Assembly: GCA_012515495.1 (NCBI GenBank)
Contig: JAAYYH010000063.1
Span: 1-10,241, forward strand
Reading direction: 5' to 3'
Length of the DNA stretch: 10,241 nt
Source of the DNA: Coriobacteriaceae bacterium
Lineage (GTDB): Bacteria; Actinomycetota; Coriobacteriia; Coriobacteriales; UBA8131
Shown: positions 1 through 6,804 of the stretch, piece after piece
Layout of the letters: every line of letters begins with the position of its first letter
How positions within the stretch are numbered: the stretch's first letter is position 1
The notes under the pieces: model-generated
What the model was told of the DNA's origin: nothing
Databases searched by the model: none
Seen by the model: only the letters and a program-made list of their open reading frames with translations
Made by a program: the position numbers and the translations under genes

Positions 1-9
1 CTCCGTCAT
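1..9 (-). CDS. Start of a gene running off the left edge (partial)
   Basis: Only three codons are inside the window: ATG ACG GAG (M-T-E) read leftwards from position 9. The case for a real start is the upstream site AAGGAGGTGA (18-27), an almost complete match to the anti-Shine-Dalgarno sequence, 8 bases before the ATG. The site overlaps the stop codon (26-28) of the cysteine-rich gene next to it, so the two are probably co-transcribed and translated in sequence. The neighbour also begins M-T-E, which would fit a tandem paralogue, but three residues prove nothing. Product unknown. Confidence 0.5.
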
Positions 10-25
10 CGAACCGGTCACCTCC

Positions 26-274
26 TTACTGTTGCTTTTGATGCTCTTCGCTACCTTCGGTGCAATAGAAATCGAGCTCCAGCCCTGTCTGTTCATACAC
101 CGGGCATGTGGGACAGATGCAACCTCGCTTGACTGTTATACAGCTGCTGGCTCCCGTATCGTAAAAGCAATACCCCAGCGGCTCATCACAGTCAAAATAT
201 GAGGGGCAACTACTACAGACGCACAGTACCTCTGCCGCACTCCTGTCAATTGGCTTGCCCTTATCCTCTGTCAT
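26..274 (-). CDS. Cysteine-rich small protein, DUF2769-like
   Basis: This 82-residue protein has ten cysteines (18, 20, 23, 29, 36, 45, 52, 54, 57, 71) and no signal peptide or membrane segment. It contains two similar half-modules. Each has C-x-C-x-x-C-P-x-Y (18-26 and 52-60), followed about ten residues later by an aromatic-Cys pair (Y35-C36 and Y70-C71). The pattern resembles the small uncharacterised DUF2769 family, known mainly from methanogens and other anaerobes; that assignment is from memory of the motif. The cysteine spacing suggests metal binding (Fe-S or zinc), which is inference. The start is firm: AAGGAGG (282-288) lies 7 bases before the ATG at 274. It is followed by another start on the same strand (position 9) and is divergent from the UPF0178 gene. 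No function can be assigned. Confidence 0.8.
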   Translation of the reverse strand: MTEDKGKPIDRSAAEVLCVCSSCPSYFDCDEPLGYCFYDTGASSCITVKRGCICPTCPVYEQTGLELDFYCTEGSEEHQKQQ

Positions 275-505
275 TTGATTTCCTCCTTATCCAAGATCGT
301 TGCCATTGTCCATGATGATTTGGATTAGAGCATGACTCCTTCCACCTTGATAGCTGACGGATTCCAGATGCGTTGTAAGAGGTCAGGCATAGTGTCCCCT
401 GCTCTAGTTGGGTTAATACGCTGCTATTTGGTACCATTATCCAGCTGGGGTAAGAGTAGCATGATAAGCGGATTGCGTGGCAGCTGTTATGATAGTTATA
501 TGCAG

Positions 506-524
506 TAATGTGCGCTAATGTGCG
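506..524 (+). repeat. Tandem TAATGTGCG repeat
   Basis: TAATGTGCG occurs at 506-514 and again at 516-524, a period of 10 bases, or about one helical turn. It sits directly before the hairpin in the leader of the UPF0178 gene. It could be a protein-binding site or chance. Confidence 0.45.
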
Positions 525-551
525 GTTGTCACAATCATTTTTCAGACAACC
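524..551 (+). promoter_or_regulatory. Hairpin just before the ribosome site of the UPF0178 gene
   Basis: GGTTGTC (524-530) and GACAACC (545-551) form a perfect 7-base-pair stem around a 14-base loop. It ends 3 bases before the AAAGGT element (555-560) used by the downstream ATG at 565. No T-tract follows, so it is not an intrinsic terminator. A role in translation or RNA stability is possible but not shown. Confidence 0.4.
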
Positions 552-564
552 AAGAAAGGTCTCC

Positions 565-1065
565 ATGAGTGATATCCGTCCAACAGTATTCATCGATGCC
601 GACGCCTGCCCGGTAACGTCTGAGGCTCTCTACCTTGCCCGCAAGAACGCTCTGCCGGTGGTCATCGCCGGTAATTCAACTCAGAATTTGGAGAACCACA
701 TCAAGCGTGGTGACCCCAGAGAACCAACAAAGGGATTCTGGGTGAGCACATTGCCGGTGATGGTTGGATCCGACTCTGCTGATTTCGCCATTGTTGAACG
801 GCTTTCACCCAATGATATCGTGGTCACCCAAGATATCGGACTCGCCGCAATGGTGCTGGGACGCAACGCTCACGCAATCAGTGTCCGCGGCCGCGAGTTC
901 TTAAGGGCTACTATCGATATCGAGATGGAGATACGTCATCTGGAGAAGAAGGCGCGTCGACAAGGCATGAGGACAAAAGGTCCGGCTGCTTTCACTGATG
1001 AAGACCGAGAGCACTTCGTCGCAAACCTGCAACGGATGATTGATAAGGCATTGAAAGCGAGCTGA
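565..1065 (+). CDS. UPF0178 (DUF188, YaiI/YqxD) family protein
   Basis: The product has 166 residues. The family has a PIN-like fold and occurs widely in bacteria, but its function is unestablished. The hallmark F-I-D-A-D-A-C-P is at residues 9-16, with acidic D11 and D13. It is followed by T-L-x-V-x-x-G-x-D-x-A-D (62-73), V-V-T-Q-D-I-x-L-A-A (86-95), a V-R-G-R segment and a C-terminal R-x-x-G...K-G-P region, all in the same order as E. coli YaiI. It is somewhat longer than YaiI (about 152 residues), mainly from an extra charged loop near residues 42-59. A longer reading from 508 is possible, but conservation begins at this ATG, and AAAGGT (555-560) lies 4 bases before it. The gene stands alone and converges on the ABC-F gene, 77 bases away. 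I see no terminator between them. Confidence 0.9.
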   Translation: MSDIRPTVFIDADACPVTSEALYLARKNALPVVIAGNSTQNLENHIKRGDPREPTKGFWVSTLPVMVGSDSADFAIVERLSPNDIVVTQDIGLAAMVLGRNAHAISVRGREFLRATIDIEMEIRHLEKKARRQGMRTKGPAAFTDEDREHFVANLQRMIDKALKAS

Positions 1066-1142
1066 TGGCCTGCCAGGCAAACTCGGCCCTTGTCTCTACG
1101 CTAGACTCTTGGCTGCGTTTGGATAAATCACCTACGACCAGC

Positions 1143-2972
1143 TCACAGCAACTCAGACTTCTCCAGCCATTCCTGCTCCAACTGTTCTATCTGCCCTCTA
1201 AGCTCTCGCTGCCGCTCCCCTAAGACAATCAGATGCTGAAAATCTGAAGGATCAGCTTCGTGCATCTCCTGGGTGAGTTTGGAATCCTTATCCTGTAGCG
1301 TATGCAGCTTGCGCTCAATTGAGCTTATCTGCTTGCGCAGCTGATGACTATCGATGTTAGCTGAAGCAACGGCCACATTATCCTGCTTTGCAGCTTGTTT
1401 GCCTGATTGGCCGCTACCGACAGACTGCCTGTTGCTGTCAGACTGCCTACTTATGGTTGATTTTCTGTCATTCAGCAGACGCAGGTATTCATCGACACCA
1501 CCGGGTACATGTCTCAACCTGCCATCTAAGAGGGCAAACTGGTCGTCTGTTACCCGCTCGGTCAGATAGCGGTCGTGGCTGACAAGGATGATCGTTCCCG
1601 GCCAGCTGTCCAATAGATCCTCCATCACCGCCAACATATCGGTATCCATGTCGTTACCGGGTTCATCTAATATCAGAACGTTGGGTTCTTTGAGAAGTGT
1701 GAACAGCAGCTGCAAGCGACGCTTCTGACCGCCGCTTAAGTCACAAATCCGAGAATTCAGGTGACTGCGCTCGAAACCCATGCGCTCCAATAATTGCGCT
1801 GGACTAAGGTTCTTACCATCAACCAGATAGTAAGCCTTGCATTCAGATAAAACCTCACGTACGCGGTCGTCAGCCAGTGACTCCAGTTCGTCCAAACGCT
1901 GGGAAAGATAACCAAAACGCACGCTTGCGCCAATTCTCACCTCACCACTGGTGGGTGCGAGGCTGCCGGTGATAACCTGAAGCAGCGTACTCTTACCGGC
2001 ACCATTGTCGCCCAAGATACCAATGCGGTCTCCCGGACCAATGATCCAGTCGATGCCATTGAGCACATTCTCCCCGCAAACAAACGCTACCTTCACACCT
2101 TTCAAATCTACGACCTGCTTGCCCAATCGGGTCATAGCGGCCTTCTTAAGCTCAATAGGATTATGCACTGGTGGCTCATTTGCAATCAAGTCTTGAGCAG
2201 CCTGCACACGAAACTTGGGTTTGGTTGAACGTGCCTGTGCTCCACGCGCAAGCCAAGCGAGTTCTTTGCGCGCCATGTTGCGTCGCTTTTGCTCCACCTT
2301 GCGAGCCAATTCGTCACGCTCAACACGCTGCTGGATGTACGCTGAGAAGCCACCTTCAAACGATTCAACCAATCCATCGTGTACTTCCCACATACCCTCG
2401 CAGACCTCGTCTAAGAACCAGCGGTCATGAGTGACTACCAAAAGGGCACCGCAACCCATAGTCCAGCGTGACTTGAGATGCTCGGCAAGCCAGGTTATGG
2501 CCTGCATATCCAAATGATTGGTGGGCTCATCAAGCATCAACACATCCCAGCTACCTATCAGCAGGCGCGCAAGGTCCACGCGTCGGCGCTGCCCGCCACT
2601 GAGCTCCCCCACCAAAGCGTTCCAGGGCACATCACCCAACAGGGAGTCGATAATCGATCGGGTGTTGCGATTGGTCGCCCAAGTGTGTTTTGGCTGAACA
2701 CCGACAACAGCGCTCTCGACTGTATCTGTATCTATAAGATCATCGGACTGTTGTAAAATCCCTACCGTACTATCACTGCGCTTTGTCACTTCTCCAGAAT
2801 TGGGAATCAGTATTCCGGCTAGAACCTGCAGTAGTGAGGACTTCCCATCGCCGTTACGACCAACTACACCTATACGATCGCCGCTGTTCACCCCCAACGA
2901 AATGCCACCCAGTACCAGTTTGGCGGGGTACTCGAGATGAACTTCTTTGCAGTTGATCAGAACAGCCATCAT
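1143..2972 (-). CDS. uup: ABC-F family ATPase, Uup-type
   Basis: This is a soluble 609-residue protein with two ABC ATPase domains and no membrane segment. Domain 1 has Walker A G-R-N-G-D-G-K-S-S (38-46), signature LSGGQ (124-128) and Walker B ending D-E-P-T-N-H-L-D (148-155). A basic linker (about 205-285) has the R-K-E-L-A-W-L-x-R-G-x-x-A-R-x-T-K pattern of Uup-like proteins. Domain 2 has Walker A G-D-N-G-A-G-K-S-T (320-328), signature 411-415 and D-E-P-G-N-D-M-D (435-442). A charged C-terminal coiled coil (about 545-609) is the DNA/ribosome-binding tail typical of Uup, and the length fits (E. coli Uup about 635). ABC-F proteins act on ribosomes at the tRNA exit or P site; Uup is also tied to precise transposon excision. 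There are two adjacent ATGs; the second, at 2969, has better spacing from a weak GGA. In domain 2, Gly438 replaces the usual Thr of DEPTN. Confidence 0.9.
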   Translation of the reverse strand: MMAVLINCKEVHLEYPAKLVLGGISLGVNSGDRIGVVGRNGDGKSSLLQVLAGILIPNSGEVTKRSDSTVGILQQSDDLIDTDTVESAVVGVQPKHTWATNRNTRSIIDSLLGDVPWNALVGELSGGQRRRVDLARLLIGSWDVLMLDEPTNHLDMQAITWLAEHLKSRWTMGCGALLVVTHDRWFLDEVCEGMWEVHDGLVESFEGGFSAYIQQRVERDELARKVEQKRRNMARKELAWLARGAQARSTKPKFRVQAAQDLIANEPPVHNPIELKKAAMTRLGKQVVDLKGVKVAFVCGENVLNGIDWIIGPGDRIGILGDNGAGKSTLLQVITGSLAPTSGEVRIGASVRFGYLSQRLDELESLADDRVREVLSECKAYYLVDGKNLSPAQLLERMGFERSHLNSRICDLSGGQKRRLQLLFTLLKEPNVLILDEPGNDMDTDMLAVMEDLLDSWPGTIILVSHDRYLTERVTDDQFALLDGRLRHVPGGVDEYLRLLNDRKSTISRQSDSNRQSVGSGQSGKQAAKQDNVAVASANIDSHQLRKQISSIERKLHTLQDKDSKLTQEMHEADPSDFQHLIVLGERQRELRGQIEQLEQEWLEKSELL

Positions 2973-2990
2973 TTTCCAGACCGACGATTG

Positions 2991-3025
2991 GGCTTAAGCG
3001 CTCGCTAATCAGCGATACTTGAGCC
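2991..3025. promoter_or_regulatory. 35-base hairpin in the uup leader
   Basis: Outer arms GGCTTAAG (2991-2998) and CTTGAGCC (3018-3025) pair over 8 positions with one G-T wobble. Inner arms TCGCT (3002-3006) and AGCGA (3011-3015) add 5 pairs around an AATC loop. It ends 18 bases before the uup ATG, on the side where the leader would be transcribed. No T-tract follows on either strand, so it is not a classic terminator. It could be a leader structure or an operator. Confidence 0.45.
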
Positions 3026-3119
3026 AGTGATAAGCAGATTGTCTGTTTTACACGTAAACGAATAAGATTCTTGCTTAGGCCATATTCAAGTGTGAGAGAA
3101 TACCATCAGCTGAATAGCG

Positions 3120-3153
3120 CAAGGAAGCCTATAAACAGGCAAGAGTCTCCTTG
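3120..3153 (+). promoter_or_regulatory. Possible leader hairpin before the TrhA-like gene
   Basis: CAAGGA (3120-3125) pairs with TCCTTG (3148-3153), and GCCT (3127-3130) pairs with AGGC (3137-3140) inside it, with an uneven internal loop. It lies about 45 bases before the start codon. I do not recognise a riboswitch class. No good promoter was found in 2973-3197 for either gene. Confidence 0.25.
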
Positions 3154-3197
3154 GCTTTCGGAATGGTGCAATCAGAGAGGACCCCATAGTAGAGGAT

Positions 3198-3920
3198 ATG
3201 AAGACCAATAACTCCACTGACAATGACGGTCAAGAGACAGTCTCCCAACATGACTCAAGACGGCAAGCCATCGCGCAGAAGCTTCAGAACATCAACGAGT
3301 ACACGCTAGGCGAAGAAGTTGCCAACTCCATAACCCACGGGATTGGTATCCTGCTTTCGATTGCTGCTTTGGTTTTGTTAATCCTTGCCGCCCAGAACCA
3401 CGGTGGTGGCATCAGATTGATTGCGGCTGTGGTCTTTGGGGCAACGCTAATTCTTGAATACACCAACTCCACGCTCTATCATGCTTTCCCTTGGCCCAAT
3501 GTCAAGCGAATCTTCAAGATATTGGACCATTCATCAATCTACCTGCTCATAGCTGGTACCTATACTCCATTCACACTCATCACCCTCTCCGAAGCCGGAG
3601 GTACGTGGATGACCGCAGTGATCTGGTCGCTGGCAGTAGTTGGTGTTGCGCTGGAGGCCTTCTGGGTGTTTAGACCGCGCTGGCTGGGAGCCTTGATATA
3701 CCTCTGCATGGGCTGGTTAATCATCTTCAAGGTTGAGGCTCTGTTGCAGCTACTTGATCCAACTGGGGTCATGCTGCTCTTCGCTGGTGGGATCTGCTAT
3801 TCACTTGGAATCATCTTCTATGTGATGAAGAAAATCCGCTACATGCATTCCATCTGGCATCTCTGGGTGTTAGCCGGAAGCATAGTGCATTTCCTCTGTG
3901 TGCTGCTCTACGTTCTGTAG
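3198..3920 (+). CDS. Hemolysin III (TrhA/YqfA, PAQR superfamily) membrane protein
   Basis: The product has 240 residues, with a charged cytoplasmic N-terminus (about 1-40) and seven predicted membrane helices. Family marks are E-E-V-A-N-S-I-T-H-G (39-48), L-Y-H (His95), L-D-H-S-S-I-Y-L-L-I-A-G-T-Y-T-P-F (109-125) and, in the last helix, H-S-I-W-H (His217, His221) followed by G-S-x-x-H (His231). In PAQR proteins a conserved TM2 His and an HxxxH in TM7 hold a zinc ion, and all are present here. The family name comes from a Bacillus cereus hemolysin report. Bacterial members are now mostly linked to membrane lipid or fluidity homeostasis, so a toxin role should not be assumed. The start follows AGAGGA (3191-3196) at unusually tight spacing; no other in-frame Met lies nearby. 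The N-terminal tail is longer than in YqfA. Confidence 0.9.
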   Translation: MKTNNSTDNDGQETVSQHDSRRQAIAQKLQNINEYTLGEEVANSITHGIGILLSIAALVLLILAAQNHGGGIRLIAAVVFGATLILEYTNSTLYHAFPWPNVKRIFKILDHSSIYLLIAGTYTPFTLITLSEAGGTWMTAVIWSLAVVGVALEAFWVFRPRWLGALIYLCMGWLIIFKVEALLQLLDPTGVMLLFAGGICYSLGIIFYVMKKIRYMHSIWHLWVLAGSIVHFLCVLLYVL

Positions 3921-3947
3921 CTAAAAACCGATACCTAGTGCTGTCTA

Positions 3948-4694
3948 TTAATCGTCCTCGGATTTCGATCCAAAAGCTACGGCAACGGCATCCAGCCGCT
4001 CCTCGATTGCCTTGATGCGCTTGATCAACTCATAATCTTGCATTGAGGAGGGCGCCTGACCCGAAACGGATTGTTGCTTCAAGTCGATTGCCTGATCCCG
4101 CGCTGAATCCACATCTACCTGCTTCCCTGTTCCAAGCTGTTCGGTGCTTTCATGGCCAACTCGTCTTCGGCCGCGCACAAACTTCAGATAACCAAGCCCG
4201 ATTGTGACGATAAGCGCAAAGGTGACCACCACAAGTCTGATGGGAGAGCTGCCGGAAAAGACTGCCCAGCCCGCACCATATACCATGGTGAAGATCCCTC
4301 CAAGCAAAAGACCATTGGAAAGCACCCTTAATTGCTCGGCCCTGATAAGAGAGATGCTCATCACCAGCGTAGCGAAGATCACCAAGATGATACTGGACGT
4401 CCTTGCCCAATCGCGGGTCTCGAGCTCCGATGTCTCCGAGAGTTGCGCGATTTCATCTTGGATTGCGTCATATTCTGCTTGCTCGACTGGACTTAAATCC
4501 TTGTCAGCAGCTGATTTGACTTGGTAGCTGTCAAGCTGACGATAGAGCTCCTGTATCTGTTTATCGTATCGTTCAGCAGGAGATGGAAGAAAGGTGTTGG
4601 TGCCAACCCCTACCAAAGCGACCACCATCAAACCGAGGAAGAAAGAGAAGATGATCTGTAAGGTGCTATTCATCTGGTCCGTTGCTGTAGTCAT
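3948..4694 (-). CDS. Unrecognised four-helix membrane protein with coiled-coil regions
   Basis: I do not recognise a family for this 248-residue protein. Helix 1 (about 12-35) is followed by a polar, acidic, probably helical stretch (37-98) rich in Gln and Glu. Three more helices (about 99-117, 127-147, 152-170), a short basic segment K-F-V-R-G-R-R-R and a soluble tail (about 180-248) follow. The tail ends in a heptad-like I-K-R-I-K-A-I-E-E-R-L. By the positive-inside rule the basic segment and tail would be cytoplasmic, which puts the 37-98 segment outside or leaves it membrane-associated; this is inference. The start is certain: AAGGAGG (4700-4706) is 5 bases before the ATG. The gene lies 159 bases downstream of the KimA-like gene on the same strand. 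A TATAGA hexamer (4769-4774) in the gap lacks a convincing -35, so read-through is possible. It converges on the TrhA-like gene, 27 bases away. Confidence 0.75.
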   Translation of the reverse strand: MTTATDQMNSTLQIIFSFFLGLMVVALVGVGTNTFLPSPAERYDKQIQELYRQLDSYQVKSAADKDLSPVEQAEYDAIQDEIAQLSETSELETRDWARTSSIILVIFATLVMSISLIRAEQLRVLSNGLLLGGIFTMVYGAGWAVFSGSSPIRLVVVTFALIVTIGLGYLKFVRGRRRVGHESTEQLGTGKQVDVDSARDQAIDLKQQSVSGQAPSSMQDYELIKRIKAIEERLDAVAVAFGSKSEDD

Positions 4695-4853
4695 AGCAAC
4701 CTCCTTGCCGCTAAAGGGAAAGTCTACGCTTTCAAGAGCTCGTAAAAAAGCCTCTGCTCTGCCACCATTCTATAGCGAAACGAGACCGAATAACAGAACA
4801 GATACTATGATGTCGCCAAGGCAAACCTCTGGCAGATGCCTGATAGCGATACC

Positions 4854-6701
4854 TCAGTCAATTAAATAGGGAATCATCACAACGGCAATATCCTTGCGAC
4901 CCAACAATGCTGTTTCCAAAAAAATCGAAGTCTGATTGTGTAACGTGTAGTGCCACCATTTGCGTACCATCAGTTGCGGCATCACGATTGTCAATGTCTG
5001 ATGGTCCTGTAGATTAGCGGCATAGTCATCAACATGTTTGAGCAACACTTCGTTGACGTTTCGATATGAGGTCTCATCGATTACCAACGGCAGGTCAAGC
5101 CGCAGATCCCGATACTCTTGTTTGAGCTTCTCGGTTACCGCGCTGTTAGTACTCACGTGGTAGACCTCAAGCGTCCCTCCTAATCCCAGAGCATAATTCA
5201 AGGCTTTGACAAACGAGCGGTTTATGGTTTGTAGCGGTACGATCACATGATTTCCAGGAATGCGCTTGAAGACCAGGTTTCGTGCGTCGATGATGCTAAG
5301 GGTAAGGTCGTCTTTGACTCTGTCATAGTGTTTCTTGATTCTCATCATCAGAAACGTCAGTACTGCTATAGCTAAAAGAGCCATCCAGGCTCCCTGAGTG
5401 AATTTCATGCTGCCGATGACGATACAGACAATGCCGGTGATTATCGCTCCCGAACCATTGATAATAGCCTTATGTCGCCAATTACCGGTCTTCTTGGTTA
5501 TCCAGTGTTTGAACATACCGGCTTGGGCTACAGTGAAGGATATGAACACGCCAACTGCGTAAAGGGGAATCAACCGATGAGTATCAGCCTCGAAGAAGAT
5601 AACCAACAAGATGGAAGCTGCAGTTGCGAAGATGATGCCATTTGAGAACACCAGTCGAGTACCCTTGTCAGCAAAGCGATGCGGCAGATAGTGATGCGCG
5701 GCCATTAAAGACATCAATTGCGGCAGTCCGTTATAGGCGGTATTAGCCGCAAGTAGCAATATCAACGCTGTAGCTATCTGAACAACATAGAACATGGCAC
5801 TGCCAGAACCAAATACAGCCTGAGCGATCTGGGCAACCACCGTGATGTTGGACAACGGAATCACCTGGTAGAGTGCCGCCAACAAACAGACACCACCAAA
5901 GATCACAAATACAATCCCGCCCAATAGGACCATGGTCTTCTTGGCATTCTTTTGCGATGGCTCCTTGAAGTTGGGCACACTGTTACTAATAGCCTCTACC
6001 CCGGTAAGCGCTGAGCAACCAGAGGAGAAGGCTCGCAGGAACAAGAATAGCGTCAGGTCCTTTGCCGGTTGAGCGAACGTAACTTCGATATCCACCGGTG
6101 TACCTAAGAAGAATGCCTTGCCAACGCCAGTGATGATCATCACAAGAATCGCCACGATGAAGAAATAGGTGGGTAGTCCGAAGATAATCGAGGCTTCGCG
6201 TATACCGCGGAGATTGCCCAACATCAGCAAGATTATGAAAACAATGGTTACAGCAACTTTGAACGGGGCCAGATCGGGAAAAGCTGAGACAATTGCTGCC
6301 GCTCCCGAAGCCGCACTTACCGCCACGGTTAAAACGTAGCCAAAGATCAGAGCAGAACCTGAGACTAATGAGGAAATCGGACCAAAATTGTCACGGGCGA
6401 CGCTGTAGGCACCGCCGCCTTCAGGGTAGATATCAATCGTCTGTCGGTAACAGAGGATCAAGATGAAGAGCAAAGCGATGATTACCCCAACGACGCCGAA
6501 CATCGGAGAAAAACTCAACAGGCCCAAGACAGGTACAAAGACCAACAGTATCTCTTCACACGCATATGCCACTGAAGAGATGGCATCACTTGAAAGAATG
6601 GGCAATCCCCACTTGATGCTATAACGCTCCGACTCCTGCGCTGAGTCACCAAGAGCTTTGCCCAGAAGCGCTGACTTCAGGGCTTTGAAAGTACCCGGCA
6701 T
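4854..6701 (-). CDS. KimA-like potassium importer (APC superfamily, KUP-like)
   Basis: This 615-residue protein has about twelve membrane helices and a cytoplasmic C-terminal domain (about 460-615). It aligns end to end with my recollection of Bacillus subtilis KimA (YdaO, about 607 residues), a proton-coupled K+ importer inhibited by c-di-AMP. Shared stretches include L-S-S-D-A-I-S-S-V-A-Y (36-46), Y-P-E-G-G-G-A-Y (92-99), F-S-S-G-C-S-A-L-T-G-V-E-A-I-S-N (225-240), F-S-N-G-I-I-F (352-358) and L-I-P-L-Y-A-V-G (377-384). The tail keeps the M-P-Q...W-H...L-H-N-Q-T pattern. KimA ion-site residues D36, Y43, Y118 and Y377 correspond to D39, Y46, Y122 and Y381, but D117 is replaced by Gly121. Substrate is therefore likely, not certain, to be K+. 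The Shine-Dalgarno site is weak, but the start matches the family. It has its own promoter (6766-6794). Confidence 0.85.
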   Translation of the reverse strand: MPGTFKALKSALLGKALGDSAQESERYSIKWGLPILSSDAISSVAYACEEILLVFVPVLGLLSFSPMFGVVGVIIALLFILILCYRQTIDIYPEGGGAYSVARDNFGPISSLVSGSALIFGYVLTVAVSAASGAAAIVSAFPDLAPFKVAVTIVFIILLMLGNLRGIREASIIFGLPTYFFIVAILVMIITGVGKAFFLGTPVDIEVTFAQPAKDLTLFLFLRAFSSGCSALTGVEAISNSVPNFKEPSQKNAKKTMVLLGGIVFVIFGGVCLLAALYQVIPLSNITVVAQIAQAVFGSGSAMFYVVQIATALILLLAANTAYNGLPQLMSLMAAHHYLPHRFADKGTRLVFSNGIIFATAASILLVIFFEADTHRLIPLYAVGVFISFTVAQAGMFKHWITKKTGNWRHKAIINGSGAIITGIVCIVIGSMKFTQGAWMALLAIAVLTFLMMRIKKHYDRVKDDLTLSIIDARNLVFKRIPGNHVIVPLQTINRSFVKALNYALGLGGTLEVYHVSTNSAVTEKLKQEYRDLRLDLPLVIDETSYRNVNEVLLKHVDDYAANLQDHQTLTIVMPQLMVRKWWHYTLHNQTSIFLETALLGRKDIAVVMIPYLID

Positions 6702-6765
6702 TCTTGCACACTTTCAAGAGACTGCAATGTTGATACTAACCGGTTGCCAGTATCGATGACAGCGC

Positions 6766-6794
6766 ATTATATTCCCGTCGCCACCGCATAGCAA
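6766..6794 (-). promoter_or_regulatory. Sigma-70-type promoter of the KimA-like gene
   Basis: Read on the minus strand there is a -35 TTGCTA (6789-6794), a 17-base spacer and a perfect -10 TATAAT (6766-6771). Transcription would begin near 6759, giving a leader of about 58 bases. That leader is too short for the c-di-AMP (ydaO) riboswitch that controls kimA in Bacillus. The -35 lies in the 11 bases just beyond the degV stop codon. Confidence 0.7.
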
Positions 6795-6804
6795 TAGTCT
6801 CTTT

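Larger units (their letters stand above)
275..564. other. Divergent intergenic region with short repeats
   Basis: About 290 bases separate the cysteine-rich gene (minus) from the UPF0178 gene (plus). An open frame crosses it on minus (593-261), but it overlaps both neighbours' start signals and resembles nothing, so I treat the stretch as non-coding. The right end holds a 10-base tandem repeat and a hairpin (listed separately). I see no promoter with both a good -35 and a good -10 on either strand. Confidence 0.6.

Noticed and set aside
261..593. 110-codon open frame on minus across the divergent intergenic region
   Set aside because: It overlaps the ribosome site of the cysteine-rich gene and the start of the UPF0178 gene, has no ribosome site of its own that I can see, and resembles no family.
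1066..1142. Bidirectional terminator between the convergent UPF0178 and uup genes
   Set aside because: Only a GCCTG-C-CAGGC palindrome (1068-1078) with no usable loop and no T-tract is present.
3198..3920. Haemolytic toxin
   Set aside because: Despite the family name, the protein has the seven-helix PAQR pattern with zinc ligands and is better read as a membrane homeostasis protein.
4204..4527. 107-codon open frame on plus, antisense to the four-helix membrane protein
   Set aside because: The minus-strand gene has a strong ribosome site and coherent membrane topology; this frame has neither.
4695..4853. Promoter for the four-helix membrane protein
   Set aside because: TATAGA at 4769-4774 (minus) is a fair -10, but nothing resembling a -35 lies at 16-18 bases.
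6702..6804. c-di-AMP (ydaO-type) riboswitch before the KimA-like gene
   Set aside because: The leader from the predicted promoter is only about 58 bases, and no conserved riboswitch core is visible.
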